This document shows, piece by piece, positions 10,737 through 19,546 of a DNA stretch of 64,000 nt. The position numbers and the translations under genes are program-made. Where the stretch lies: the NCBI RefSeq assembly GCF_012275515.1, contig NZ_JAAZQL010000005.1:62001-126000 (forward strand), given 5' to 3'. This DNA is from Novosphingobium sp. SG707. Its GTDB lineage: Bacteria; Pseudomonadota; Alphaproteobacteria; Sphingomonadales; Sphingomonadaceae. Under the pieces are notes generated by a model. That model was not told where the DNA came from. It made no database searches and saw only the letters and a program-made list of their open reading frames with translations. Each line of letters begins with the position of its first letter. Position 1 is the stretch's first letter.

Positions 10737-11743
10737 CAGGGCTGTGCCGGACGCAGGCGCTGCCCCTCCGCCAGATCAGCGGGCGGGTTGAGGATGACCG
10801 TTTCACCGCTGCGCAATCCGCTGGTGATCTCGACCTTGCTGGTGCCGTCGGCGCCCTTGGTGATCGTGCGCGACGCCGCGCGGCCCTGCGCCACCACCCA
10901 GACATGCCGCCCATCGCCCGCCAGCGCGGATGCCGGCACCAGCACCGCCGCCTTGCGCTCGCTGGTGATGATATTGACCTCCAGCGTCAGCCCCATCGGC
11001 AGCGGCGCGTCCGTATCGGGCAACAGGCGCACGCGAAAGGCGCGCACCGTGGGATCGCCGCCGGGTGTCACCTCGGAGACATGCGCCGGGATCGCACCAA
11101 GCAGCGCGTCGGAGGACATCAACGCCTTTTGTCCCACGGCCACGCGGGTGATGTCGCGCTCGTCCACCGTGGCGGTGATGCGGATGCGCGATGGATCGCC
11201 CAGTTGAAACAAGACCTTGGTCGGTGTCGCCAGATCGCCGGGATAGACGTCGCGCTTGGTCACGATGCCGTCCGAATTGGCGCGCACCACCAGTTGGTCG
11301 AGCCGCGCGCGGGCGGTCGCGCTGGCCGCGCGGGCGGCGTCGGCGGCGGTGGTGGCATTGTCGCGCGCGGCCGCCGTCACCCACCCGTCGCGGAACAGGG
11401 CAAGATTGCGCCGCTCGATCACCTCGGCGGCGCGCTGCTGGGCGCGGGCCTGATCGAGCAGGCCATGCTGTTCATCATCGGCAAGCAGCACCAGCGCCTG
11501 ACCGCGTTTCACCGCCACGCCTTCATCCACCAGCACCCGTGCCACAGGGGCGGTGATGCGCGAGGAGACGGAAACGGGCTGCTGAGCCTCGACATAGCCG
11601 GTGGCATAAACCTGCTGTGAGGCCGGGCCGAGCTGGGCCTGCGCCACCTGCACGCTCAACGGCCGGTCGCGCCAGGCCCAGACACCCGCCGCGCCCGCCG
11701 CCAGCACCAGCCCCAAGCCTATGACGTAACGCGCCTTTACCAC
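10736..11743 (-). CDS. MacA/HlyD-type periplasmic adaptor
   Basis: The product is 335 aa with an N-terminal anchor (YVIGLGLVLAAGAAGVWAW). A lipoyl/barrel-sandwich half (VSSRITAPVARVLVDEGVAV) and a short alpha-hairpin with Ala/Arg-rich heptads (about residues 95-145) follow, then the second lipoyl half and a beta-barrel (LPMGLTLEVNIIT). It should bridge the inner-membrane ABC pair to an outer-membrane channel, none of which is encoded next to it. It is the first gene of the minus-strand operon; its stop overlaps the permease start. Confidence 0.88.
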   Translation of the reverse strand: MVKARYVIGLGLVLAAGAAGVWAWRDRPLSVQVAQAQLGPASQQVYATGYVEAQQPVSVSSRITAPVARVLVDEGVAVKRGQALVLLADDEQHGLLDQARAQQRAAEVIERRNLALFRDGWVTAAARDNATTAADAARAASATARARLDQLVVRANSDGIVTKRDVYPGDLATPTKVLFQLGDPSRIRITATVDERDITRVAVGQKALMSSDALLGAIPAHVSEVTPGGDPTVRAFRVRLLPDTDAPLPMGLTLEVNIITSERKAAVLVPASALAGDGRHVWVVAQGRAASRTITKGADGTSKVEITSGLRSGETVILNPPADLAEGQRLRPAQP

Positions 11744-11968
11744 CCGTTCTGCCTCCTGTCGGCCTTGTGCGGGGCCTTTTGCGCATCAGGGGTGCCTGCG
11801 TCTTTGCCAAGTGTCAATTTCGCGCTCCTCCGCCCGGCGGAATCTTATCCTTATTATCCTTAAGTCCTATATCGAGCGCATCGCTCCCCCTTGGCCCTGA
11901 GGGGGAGTCCGGCTAAGGTGAGGCAACCGAGAATGTCGGCAACAGGCATCCGGGGGTTGGAGAGGGTA

Positions 11969-13114
11969 ATGGCGCACATGGCGCGTTCGGCTTTGGCTGT
12001 GGTATCATCTCATGCAAGCGACCCGGTGACCGCCGTGGACGAGGTGGTGCGCGCGATCGGCGGGATGGCGCTGGCGGGCGGCCTGCTGTTCTGCTCGCAC
12101 CGCTATGACCGCGATGAGCTGGCGGGTGAACTGGCCCGACGGTTGGGCGATTTCCCCCTGATCGGCTGCACCAGCGCGGGCGAACTGACCCAGCGCGGCT
12201 ATGACGAGGACAGTCTGGTTTTCATCGGCTTTCCCGCCGACGGCTTTGCCATGAGCGTGCTGCATTTCGACGATCTGGACGGTTTTGATGTGGCCGAGGG
12301 ACGGCGCGCGGTGCGCGAACTGGCGGCGCAGGCGGCGGCCTCGGCGCGGCGGCTGGGCGAACAATTGCACCATGCGGCGATCTTTCTGGTCGATGGCTTG
12401 TCCCACCGCGAGGAACTGGTGACCATGACCGTTCAGGACGCGCTGGGCGAGACGGTGATGGTGGGCGGATCGTCGGGCGACGGCATGGTGTTTCGGGAAA
12501 CCGGCGTGCTGGTCGACGGGCGATTCGTCAAGGATGCCGCCGTGGTGGCGATGCTGTCCAGCACGCGGCCCCTGCATGCCTTTTGCTCGCACCACTATCG
12601 CCCGCGTGAGGAGCGGATGGTCGTCACCTCCGCCGATGCGCAGGCGCGCGTGGTGCATGAGATCAACGCCCGCCCGGCCGCGCAGGAATATGCGCGGATC
12701 GCCGGATTGGTGGGCGGCGAGATCGATGCGGCTTTCTTTGCCGCCAATCCGCCCATGGTGCGCGCCGGGGGCGAATATCACATCCGCGCGGTGCAGAGCG
12801 CCAATCCCGACGGCAGCCTCACCTTTTATTGCGCCATCGACAATGGCATCGTGCTGCGCGTGGGCGAGCGGGTGGACCGGCTCGCCCATCTCGAACGCCT
12901 GTTTTCCGAGGTGGAAACCCGCGTGGGCGAGATAGACCATGTGATCGGTTTCGATTGCGTGCTGAACCGGGTGGACGCCGACAATCGCCAGATCACGCGC
13001 GAAGTGTCGCAGCTTTATGCCGCGCGCCATGTCGTGGGCTTCAACACTTATGGTGAGCAATTCCGCGCCGCCCATAATAACCAGACGCTGAGCGGTCTGG
13101 CGATCGGCGCGTGA
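11969..13114 (+). CDS. FIST-domain sensor protein, NosP-like
   Basis: The product is 381 aa with FIST N (IGCTSAGELTQRGYDEDSLV, then VMVGGSSGDG) and FIST C (the VIGFDCVLNR region through VVGFNTYGEQFRAAHNNQTL) domains. In Pseudomonas and Legionella a FIST protein of this type (NosP) binds haem, senses nitric oxide and is encoded beside the kinase NahK. Here a NahK-like kinase follows at once (TGAGGATG junction), so the same pairing is inferred. Start 11969 is chosen for the AGAGGG site; 11933 is an alternative. A CTCCCCC/GGGGGAG hairpin lies upstream at 11884-11907. Confidence 0.85.
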   Translation: MAHMARSALAVVSSHASDPVTAVDEVVRAIGGMALAGGLLFCSHRYDRDELAGELARRLGDFPLIGCTSAGELTQRGYDEDSLVFIGFPADGFAMSVLHFDDLDGFDVAEGRRAVRELAAQAAASARRLGEQLHHAAIFLVDGLSHREELVTMTVQDALGETVMVGGSSGDGMVFRETGVLVDGRFVKDAAVVAMLSSTRPLHAFCSHHYRPREERMVVTSADAQARVVHEINARPAAQEYARIAGLVGGEIDAAFFAANPPMVRAGGEYHIRAVQSANPDGSLTFYCAIDNGIVLRVGERVDRLAHLERLFSEVETRVGEIDHVIGFDCVLNRVDADNRQITREVSQLYAARHVVGFNTYGEQFRAAHNNQTLSGLAIGA

Positions 13115-13116
13115 GG

Positions 13117-15339
13117 ATGGCCGAGGCGGACCGGCCAGATGCCGGGGCATTGGTGGAACGCATCCGCCAGCTTGAAAAGATCAACGAGGCGCTGATCGAC
13201 CGGGTGGAGCGGTCGAGCGATGTGCAGGGCGGGGCTTTCTCGATGTTCGAGGCCGCGATTGCGCTGGAGGCCATGGTGCGCGACCGCACCGCCGCGCTGG
13301 AGCAGGCGCTTTCGCGCTTGAACGAGGCCAATGCCGAAATGGCCGAGGCCCACCGCGATGCCGATGCGGCGCGGGTGCGGCTGCGCGATGCGATCGAATC
13401 GCTGCCCGACGGCTTTGCGCTGTTCGATGCCGATGACCGGTTGCTGCTGCATAATGAGGCCTATCTGGGCTTCTGGCCGGCGCTGCGCGGGCGCGACCTG
13501 TCCTCGGTGACGTTTGGCGAGATTGCCGAAATGGCGGCGCAATGCGGCCTGCCGGTCGGCTCGCTGGTCTCGCGCGAACGCTGGCTGGCCGACCGCCTCT
13601 CGCAACATGCCAAGGCCGACCGGGTGCATATTCAGGCGCTGGCCGATGGGCGCTGGGTTCAGATCAACGAGCTGAAGACATCGGAGGGCGGGCGCGTCGG
13701 CATCTATACCGATGTGACCGAGGTGAAGGCCGAGGATGCCCGCGAACGCGCCCGCGAACTGGCCGAGCGCAACCTCGTGCTTCAGGCCACGCTCGATACT
13801 TTGTCCGAGGGCGTGTGCCACTATGGGCTGGATCGCCGCCTGTTGGTGCGCAATCAGGGCATGGTGCGGCTGCTGGGGCTCGATGCGCGGGGCAGCAAGC
13901 GATTGGAAACCCATGCGGGCCTGCTCTCCTATTGCCGCGACCGGCTGGGAATGGACAGCACATCGGTGCTGGAATGGCGCGAGACGGGCGAGCAGATGGA
14001 GGGGCCGTGCATCCTGGGCGGGCGGCATTTCATCATCCGTTCGACGCCCCTGACGCCGGGCGGCGGCATGGCCTTCAGCTTTGACGACATTACCGAGCGA
14101 GTACAGGACCGCAATGCCCTGCGCGAGGCGGCCGAGATGCTGGAGCGCCGCGTTGCCGAGCGCACCACCGCGCTGCAGGCCGAGATTGCCGAGCGCCGCG
14201 AGGTGGAAGGGCAATTGCGCGCGGCCAAGACGGCGGCCGAACATGCCAATCGCGACAAGACCCGCTTTCTGGCCGCGGCCAGCCACGATCTGCTGCAACC
14301 TTTGAACGCGGCGCGACTGTTCGTCTCGGCGCTGGCCGAAAGGCGCCTTGCCGCGCCCAGCCGCGCGCTGGTGCGCCAGACCGGGGTGGCGCTCGATTCG
14401 GTCGAGGATCTGCTGGAGGCTCTGTTCGAGATCTCGCGTCTGGATGCCGGGGCGATCACGCCTGCGTGGAGCGCGATTGAACTGGAGCCGATGCTGGCCG
14501 CGCTGCGCATCGAATTTGCCGCCGTGGCGCGGGCCGAGGGGCTCTCGCTCGACATTCCGGTCACCGATGTCTGGGTGCGTTCGGACATCCGCCTGCTGCG
14601 CCGTATTTTGCAGAATTTCCTGTCCAACGCGATCCGATACACCGCGCAGGGCTGTGTCAGCATCAAGATTACCGCCGAGGATGGCGGGGTGCGCATCACC
14701 GTGCGCGACACCGGCCCCGGCATCGCGCCCGAGCATCAGGAAGCGATTTTCGAGGAATTCCGCCGTCTGGAATCGACCCAGCGCATTCCCGGCAAGGGGC
14801 TGGGGCTGGCCATCGTACGGCGTGCGTCCACGATGCTGGGCCATCGCCTCGATGTGGAATCGACGCCGGGGGAGGGCAGCGCCTTTTCCGTGCTGGTTCC
14901 CCTGGCTGAGGCGCGCAGCGACAAGGGCGGCGATGCCTCACGCCCGGTGCGCCCCGGCGTGACCGGTACGCAGAGCCTGCTGGTGATCGACAATGATCCG
15001 GCGATTCTGGCGGGCATGGCGGCCCTGCTGCGCAATTGGGGCCATCATGTGGCCACCGCCACCGGCCCGCTGGATGAGGAAGCCGCCGAGGCCATCGCGC
15101 AGGGGATCGACATGATCATCGCCGACTACCACCTCGATGACGCCTTGCGCGGGGACGAGGCGATTGCGATCTTGCGCAAGGCGGCAGGGCGCGAGGTTCC
15201 AGCTCTGGTCATCACCGCCGACCGCAGCGACGAGGTGAAAGCCACGCTGGCGCAGGCGCGGGTGCCGATGCTGAACAAGCCGGTCAAGCCTGCGCAATTG
15301 CGGGCATTGATGCGCAATATGTTGGGGAATGGGGCGTAA
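13117..15339 (+). CDS. Hybrid sensor histidine kinase, NahK/ErcS'-like
   Basis: The product is 740 aa. In order: an N-terminal coiled coil; a PAS domain (SLPDGFALFDADDRLLLHNE); a second PAS (TLSEGVCHYGLDRRLLV); a long coiled coil; HisKA with H390 in ASHDLLQPLNAARLF; HATPase (NFLSNAIRYT, DTGPGIAP, GKGLGLAIV); and a C-terminal receiver with D670 (IIADYHLDD) and K721. There is no transmembrane segment, so it is cytoplasmic. The DLLQPLNAARLF box is characteristic of the NahK/ErcS' group that controls quinoprotein ethanol oxidation and biofilm in Pseudomonas. A GTG at 13111 overlapping the FIST stop is an alternative start. Confidence 0.92.
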   Translation: MAEADRPDAGALVERIRQLEKINEALIDRVERSSDVQGGAFSMFEAAIALEAMVRDRTAALEQALSRLNEANAEMAEAHRDADAARVRLRDAIESLPDGFALFDADDRLLLHNEAYLGFWPALRGRDLSSVTFGEIAEMAAQCGLPVGSLVSRERWLADRLSQHAKADRVHIQALADGRWVQINELKTSEGGRVGIYTDVTEVKAEDARERARELAERNLVLQATLDTLSEGVCHYGLDRRLLVRNQGMVRLLGLDARGSKRLETHAGLLSYCRDRLGMDSTSVLEWRETGEQMEGPCILGGRHFIIRSTPLTPGGGMAFSFDDITERVQDRNALREAAEMLERRVAERTTALQAEIAERREVEGQLRAAKTAAEHANRDKTRFLAAASHDLLQPLNAARLFVSALAERRLAAPSRALVRQTGVALDSVEDLLEALFEISRLDAGAITPAWSAIELEPMLAALRIEFAAVARAEGLSLDIPVTDVWVRSDIRLLRRILQNFLSNAIRYTAQGCVSIKITAEDGGVRITVRDTGPGIAPEHQEAIFEEFRRLESTQRIPGKGLGLAIVRRASTMLGHRLDVESTPGEGSAFSVLVPLAEARSDKGGDASRPVRPGVTGTQSLLVIDNDPAILAGMAALLRNWGHHVATATGPLDEEAAEAIAQGIDMIIADYHLDDALRGDEAIAILRKAAGREVPALVITADRSDEVKATLAQARVPMLNKPVKPAQLRALMRNMLGNGA

Positions 15340-15340
15340 C

Positions 15341-15369
15341 GGGGGCGAACCGAAGCTTTCGGCGGCCCC
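15341..15369. other. Hairpin between convergent kinase and regulator genes
   Basis: An imperfect hairpin (GGGGGC ... GCCCC flanking CCGAA/TTCGG) fills the 37-base space between the kinase stop and the response regulator stop. There is no clear T-run, so it is only a possible bidirectional transcription end. Confidence 0.4.
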
Positions 15370-15376
15370 TGAGCGA

Positions 15377-16033
15377 TCAGCCCGGAAAATTGACCCGATT
15401 GGCCAGAATTACCGCCTGCGTGCGGCTGAACACATTCAGCTTTTGCAGGATGGCCGAGACATGCGCCTTCACCGTCGTCATCGAAACGTCGAGTTCATAG
15501 GCGATCTGCTTGTTCAGTCGGCCCGAGACGAGCAGGCCCAGCACAACCTTCTGCTGCGGCGTCAGCGTGGCGATACGCTGGCGGATGGCGACTTCCTCGC
15601 CGGTGCTGGCTTCCTCGGCAAAGTCGAAATCGGGGACGTAGATCTCGCCCGCCAGCACCTGGCGCAGCGCCTCGACGATCTGGTCGCGCTTCAGGCTCTT
15701 GGGGATGAACCCGGCGGCCCCCGCAGAAAGTGCCTCGCGCACCGCCGAACCATCCAGCGTGCCCGACACCATCACCACCGGTACGGCGGGATGTTCCTCG
15801 CGCAGCCCTTGCAGGGCGGAAAAGCGCTTGGCATCGGGAATATTGAGATCGAGCAGCACCAGATCGACATCGGCATGGCCCGCCAGCGCCTCACGCGCCT
15901 CGGCATAATTGGCCGCCTCCAGAATGCTGCACTGGGCAAAGCATCCTTCAAGGAGGGTCCGCATGCCATCGCGCACCAGCGCGTGGTCATCAACGATCAG
16001 GATGCTGTCGGGCGTTGCCATACTAATCAGCAT
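15377..16033 (-). CDS. LuxR/NarL-family response regulator (ErdR/AgmR-like)
   Basis: The product is about 218 aa. The receiver has acidic pocket VDDHALVRDG, phospho-acceptor D62 (LVLLDLNIPD), VSGT and the K in IPKSLKRD. A C-terminal LuxR helix-turn-helix (LTPQQKVVLGLLVSGRLNKQ ... TTVKAHVSAIL) follows. Regulators of this class control PQQ alcohol dehydrogenase genes in pseudomonads, and the ADH gene lies directly upstream on the same strand. The start is uncertain: 16021, 16033 (AGAGAG just upstream) or 16051. Convergence with the hybrid kinase suggests they form a phosphorelay, by inference. Confidence 0.9.
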   Translation of the reverse strand: MLISMATPDSILIVDDHALVRDGMRTLLEGCFAQCSILEAANYAEAREALAGHADVDLVLLDLNIPDAKRFSALQGLREEHPAVPVVMVSGTLDGSAVREALSAGAAGFIPKSLKRDQIVEALRQVLAGEIYVPDFDFAEEASTGEEVAIRQRIATLTPQQKVVLGLLVSGRLNKQIAYELDVSMTTVKAHVSAILQKLNVFSRTQAVILANRVNFPG

Positions 16034-16072
16034 ATCTCTCTGATGGTACATCGGCGTCAATTCCAAAGATGA

Positions 16073-16102
16073 GCGGCGCGGGAATTTTACCCCCCGCGCC
16101 GC
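16073..16102 (-). terminator. Hairpin after the PQQ alcohol dehydrogenase gene
   Basis: A perfect 10-bp GC stem (GCGGCGCGGG / CCCGCGCCGC) with a 10-nt loop lies 9 bases after the ADH stop. The T-run on the minus strand is weak (TCATCTTT), so it may be a partial terminator that lets some transcription continue into the response regulator gene. Confidence 0.6.
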
Positions 16103-16110
16103 ACCTCTCA

Positions 16111-17856
16111 TCAGCCCTTGGGCAGCTTGAACACCCAGAGCGAACCGCCCTGGCTGATTTCCTTGAAGGTCTTGGCGACCTCGCCGCCCCACAGCGGCAC
16201 CGCGCCGCCCCAGCCCGACATCACGGCCACATATTGTTCGCCATCCTGTTCCCAGGTGATGGGCGAACCGACCACGCCAGACCCCGTGTTGAACTTCCAC
16301 AGTTCCTCACCCGTCTTGGCGTTGAAGGCCTTGAGGTAGCCTTCAGGCGTGCCGGTGAACACCAGGTTGCCCGCCGTGGTCAGAACGCCGCCCCACAGCG
16401 GAGCCTTGTTCTTGTATTCCCACACGATCTTGCCGGTCTTGGGATCCATCGCGCGCAGGGCGCCGATGTGGTCTTCGGCAATCGGCTTGATGGTGAAGCC
16501 CGCGCCCAGATAGGCCGAACCCTTCTTATAGGCGATGGGTTCGTTCCAGATGTCCATGCCCCAGTCGTTGCTGGGCACATAGAACAGGCCGGTGTCCTTC
16601 GAATAGGCCATCGGCATCCAGTTCTTGCCGCCAAGGAAGGACGGCGAGGAGAACACCACCTTGCCCTTTTCGGTGCCGCTGGGCGCGCCGGGGCGGCCAT
16701 CGGCGGTATAGTTGGGGCGGCCGGTCTTCAAGTTGATGCCATCGGCCCAGGTGGTCTGCATCACGAACTTGCTGGCATTGACCAGCTTGCCGTTGGTGCG
16801 GTCGAGCACATAGAAATAGCCGTTGCGGTCGGCCTTGGCGCCCAGCTTCATCGCCTTGCCGTTGATCGTGGCGTCAAAGGGGATGAATTCGTTCACACCG
16901 TCAAAGTCCCAGCCGTCATGCGGGGTGGTCTGATAGTGCCACTTGATGACGCCCGTGTCGGGATCAATCGCCAGCGTCGAGGACGTGTAGAGATTGTCGC
17001 CGGGGCGCAGGTGGCTGTTCCACGGACCCGGATTGCCGGTGCCGAAAAAGATCAGGTTGGTGTCGGGGTCATAGGTGCCGCCCAGCCAGGTCGCGCCGCC
17101 GCCGGTCTTGTACATGTCGCCGGGCCAGCTGGCATTCAGCTTGCCGGTCATGCCGTTGGGCTGGCCCTTGAGCGTGCCCATGTTGCCCTCGATGGTGGGG
17201 CGGGTCCAGATCAGCTCGCCGGTGTCGACGTTGCGGGCCTGCACTTCACCGATGATGCCGAATTCACCGCCCGAATTGCCGGTGATGACCATGTCCTTGA
17301 CGATCAGCGGCGCGGCGGTGGCCGAATAGCCCGCCTGATAATCGGAGGTGGTCTTGTTCCAGATCACCTTGCCGGTGTGGCGGTTGAGCGCGATCAGGTG
17401 AGCGTCGAGCGTGGCGAAGATGATCTTGTCGCCATGGATCGCCGCGCCGCGGTTAACCACGTCGCAGCAGGGCATGATGCCGTCGGGCAGGCGGGCCGAA
17501 TATTCCCACTTCTTTTCGCCCGTGCGCGCATCAAACGCGAAAACGCGCGAATAGGAACCGGTTACATAGATCGTGCCGTCATAGACCAGCGGCTGGGCTT
17601 CCTGCCCGCGCTGCTTTTCGCCGCCCAGCGAGGCGGCAAAGGCGGGGACCATGTTCTTGACGTTGTCGACATTGACCTTGGCCAGCGTGCTGAAGCGCTG
17701 GGCCTGGGGTCCCATGCCATAGGTCAGCACGTCGCCCGGCGTGGCGGCATCGTTCAGCAGGTCCTGGCTGGTGGGGCCTGCGGCCATCACCGGCGTGGCC
17801 GCGGCAATCCCCAATGCTGCAAAGGACGCGACATAGCGCGAAATTCTGCCCTTCAT
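16111..17856 (-). CDS. PQQ-dependent alcohol dehydrogenase, lanthanide-type signature
   Basis: The product is 581 aa with signal peptide [20 protein letters not shown], hence periplasmic. It is an eight-bladed quinoprotein with W-motif repeats ([30 protein letters not shown]). The vicinal disulfide C130-C131 ([10 protein letters not shown]), metal ligands E198 (GGEFG) and N275 (TGNPGPWN) and catalytic D317 are present. The motif WDFDG puts a second Asp (D319) two residues after D317; Ca-type MxaF/ExaA have Ala there, while XoxF/PedH have Asp that binds a rare earth ion. There is no fused cytochrome domain. AGGAG precedes the ATG. It probably oxidises short or aromatic primary alcohols and feeds a soluble cytochrome c. 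Confidence 0.95.
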   Translation of the reverse strand: MKGRISRYVASFAALGIAAATPVMAAGPTSQDLLNDAATPGDVLTYGMGPQAQRFSTLAKVNVDNVKNMVPAFAASLGGEKQRGQEAQPLVYDGTIYVTGSYSRVFAFDARTGEKKWEYSARLPDGIMPCCDVVNRGAAIHGDKIIFATLDAHLIALNRHTGKVIWNKTTSDYQAGYSATAAPLIVKDMVITGNSGGEFGIIGEVQARNVDTGELIWTRPTIEGNMGTLKGQPNGMTGKLNASWPGDMYKTGGGATWLGGTYDPDTNLIFFGTGNPGPWNSHLRPGDNLYTSSTLAIDPDTGVIKWHYQTTPHDGWDFDGVNEFIPFDATINGKAMKLGAKADRNGYFYVLDRTNGKLVNASKFVMQTTWADGINLKTGRPNYTADGRPGAPSGTEKGKVVFSSPSFLGGKNWMPMAYSKDTGLFYVPSNDWGMDIWNEPIAYKKGSAYLGAGFTIKPIAEDHIGALRAMDPKTGKIVWEYKNKAPLWGGVLTTAGNLVFTGTPEGYLKAFNAKTGEELWKFNTGSGVVGSPITWEQDGEQYVAVMSGWGGAVPLWGGEVAKTFKEISQGGSLWVFKLPKG

Positions 17857-17964
17857 CTCGACTCTCCTGTTGTCATTAATGTCGGTTTTCGGGTCTTGGC
17901 TGCCGCGCCCGTCGCGCGCTTCTCCCCCGTGGTGTTCAGCCTATCGGCCCCCTGCTGCGCAGCA

Positions 17965-17982
17965 ATTGGACCTTAGGCCAAG
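17965..17982 (+). promoter_or_regulatory. Candidate operator 1 (ATTGGACCTT) upstream of the ADH gene
   Basis: ATTGGACCTTAGGCCAAG sits about 110 bases upstream of the ADH start; TTGG...CCAA gives a partial dyad (five of eight pairs). The first ten bases recur exactly in the cytochrome/beta-propeller divergent promoter. It may be a binding site of the local LuxR-type regulator. This is pattern recognition only. Confidence 0.3.
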
Positions 17983-18013
17983 CTCAGAAATCCTTTGCGA
18001 TCCCTCTTATGTA

Positions 18014-18889
18014 TCAGGCCGAAAGCGCGGGGCGCCATTCGACGCCATAGGCACCGAAAATCGCCTTCATCTGGCCATCGGCGCTCATTTTGCCGATGAT
18101 CCCCTCGACCGTATCGCCCAGCGAGCGGCTGTTTTCCTTGACCGCCATGCCGATGTCCCATCCCGGCGACATCATCGCTTCCAATGCGCGTTTGCGCGGT
18201 TTGATAGCGGGGTTTTTCATGTCGAAGATCGCAGCCTCGACCTCGGCCTTCGTCGCCACGGCCACATCGGCCTGCCCCGTGCCCAGCGCCAGCACCGCGT
18301 CATGGCCGGTGTTGAAATGGGTGACGCTCGATCGCAGCGTGCCGCCAAAGCTGGAGAGGAGATAAATGTCGGGAATGGTGGCGACGGCGGCCGCCATACG
18401 CCGTCCGCGATATTGCGGCGCGGGCACATCGCAATCATTCTGCTCCGGCCCGCAGGCGGCGGCAAAACTTTCGCGGTAATAGGGGGCCAGAATCGCGCAT
18501 TGGTCGTTTTCGACCATCAATTGCCGGTCGAACGGCACATGCATCATGATATCGGCCGGTTTGAAGCCCAGCAGGCCCCCGCGCCACACCGCATTGCGCA
18601 GGTCGGTGGCCATATCGTCGCCTGCGGTAAACTCCTCAATATCGAGCTTTACCCCCAGCGTCCTGGCAATCGCCCCGGCCAGATCGACATCGATCCCGCG
18701 CAGGTTGGTGCTGTTGTCCGGTTCTGCCCAGGACCAAGGGCGGTTGTGCTTGTACACCGCCACCCGCAGCACGCCCAATTCGCGCACCTTGGCCAAAGGC
18801 GCCGCCGATAGCGGCAGGGGAGCGGCCAGAGCGGCAAGCCCTCCCGCCAGAAACGCCCTGCGCCCAATGCCGGATGCCTGCTTGCCCAT
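18014..18889 (-). CDS. Periplasmic substrate-binding-like protein, XoxJ/MoxJ-like
   Basis: The product is 291 aa of the family 3 solute-binding fold (VLRVAVYKHNRPWSWAE, GIDVDLAGAIARTLGVKLDI, DVAVATKAEVEAAI). The N terminus GRRAFLAGGLAALAAP is a twin-arginine-like export signal. No ABC permease is nearby. In methylotroph xox/mxa operons a protein of this fold (XoxJ/MoxJ) is encoded with the dehydrogenase and its cytochrome and is thought to help activate or mature the enzyme. The gene lies between the cytochrome and ADH genes, which supports that reading over nutrient uptake. Confidence 0.85.
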   Translation of the reverse strand: MGKQASGIGRRAFLAGGLAALAAPLPLSAAPLAKVRELGVLRVAVYKHNRPWSWAEPDNSTNLRGIDVDLAGAIARTLGVKLDIEEFTAGDDMATDLRNAVWRGGLLGFKPADIMMHVPFDRQLMVENDQCAILAPYYRESFAAACGPEQNDCDVPAPQYRGRRMAAAVATIPDIYLLSSFGGTLRSSVTHFNTGHDAVLALGTGQADVAVATKAEVEAAIFDMKNPAIKPRKRALEAMMSPGWDIGMAVKENSRSLGDTVEGIIGKMSADGQMKAIFGAYGVEWRPALSA

Positions 18890-18937
18890 ATGCCGCCCTC
18901 TTCCCGTTTTTATTTTTTAATATCAATCGTCAAAAGA

Positions 18938-19387
18938 TCAGTCATCGGTGTGGCGGGTTTCCAGCCAGCTGCGGATCGCCCAACCGGCCTTCTGGCCCAG
19001 CGCTTCGCCAAAGGGGGGCATGTACACTTTGCCATCGCGGCTCGACCCATGCTGGAAACGCTGAACGAACCATTCGTCGCCCGAATCGCCCAGTTCAAGG
19101 TAGCGCAGATCCGGCGCGATCCCGCCCGAAATCGCATCCAGACCATGGCAGCGCGCGCAGTTCTGGCCAAAGGCCGACTTGCCGATTTCGGCGGCCTTGG
19201 CATTGCCGCGATAGGGGTTGTGCGTCACCCACTTGTCGCCGATATCGGGCAATGCGCTGGTGTCGACCGGCTGGGGCGTAACGTCGCCATGGGCGGCAAG
19301 GCGCGTGCCGACGCTGGTGGCGGCCAGCAGAGTAGCAGCGGCAAGCATCGTCTGGGCGCGCGTGACGCGCTTGAAAAATCCGGACAT
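18938..19387 (-). CDS. pedF: Cytochrome c550, PedF-type electron acceptor
   Basis: The product is 149 aa with a signal peptide, then HGDVTPQPVDTSALPDIG, which is typical of PedF/ExaB-like cytochromes. The haem site is CARCH (C77, C80, H81), and the probable Met ligand lies in KVYMPPFG. It would accept electrons from the PQQ dehydrogenase in the periplasm. It is the first gene of the minus-strand set cytochrome, binding protein, dehydrogenase (gaps of 48 and 157 bases). Confidence 0.9.
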   Translation of the reverse strand: MSGFFKRVTRAQTMLAAATLLAATSVGTRLAAHGDVTPQPVDTSALPDIGDKWVTHNPYRGNAKAAEIGKSAFGQNCARCHGLDAISGGIAPDLRYLELGDSGDEWFVQRFQHGSSRDGKVYMPPFGEALGQKAGWAIRSWLETRHTDD

Positions 19388-19487
19388 GATCAGATCTTCC
19401 TCTCTTCTTTCTCACCACAAGGCGGTGCCGATGTGCCGGGCCCGCGTCTTTTGATTTCCGTGACGGGAGCTTATGACCCCCTTGATC

Positions 19488-19505
19488 AGGTCTGTATTGG
19501 ACCTT
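19488..19505 (+). promoter_or_regulatory. Candidate operator 2 in the pedF / beta-propeller divergent promoter
   Basis: ATTGGACCTT (19496-19505) repeats the motif found upstream of the ADH gene. Here an inverted pair AGGTC-N7-GACCT (19488-19504) spans it. It lies between divergent genes, so one site could control both. A looser inverse match, AAAGTCCAAT, occurs at 20596-20605 upstream of the porin. Confidence 0.35.
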
Positions 19506-19546
19506 GGTGCTATTCATGGGCTGATACGGGGGGATATGCTGCCATC

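Noticed and set aside
11819..11875. TTATCCTTA direct repeat upstream of the FIST gene as an operator
   Set aside because: It is short, AT-rich and found in a single place, with no second copy in the linked quinoprotein promoters.
16069..17976. Very long open frame antisense to the PQQ alcohol dehydrogenase gene (635 codons)
   Set aside because: Its sequence is His/Arg/Gly-rich with no domain, and the opposite strand encodes a clear quinoprotein. Long antisense frames are expected in high-GC genomes.
18014..18889. Reading the XoxJ-like protein as an ABC amino-acid transporter component
   Set aside because: No permease or ATPase gene is adjacent, and it sits between the PQQ dehydrogenase and its cytochrome.
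18890..19546. N-terminal extension of the beta-propeller protein by 219 codons
   Set aside because: It runs antisense to the PedF-type cytochrome gene and a clear signal peptide starts at 19547.
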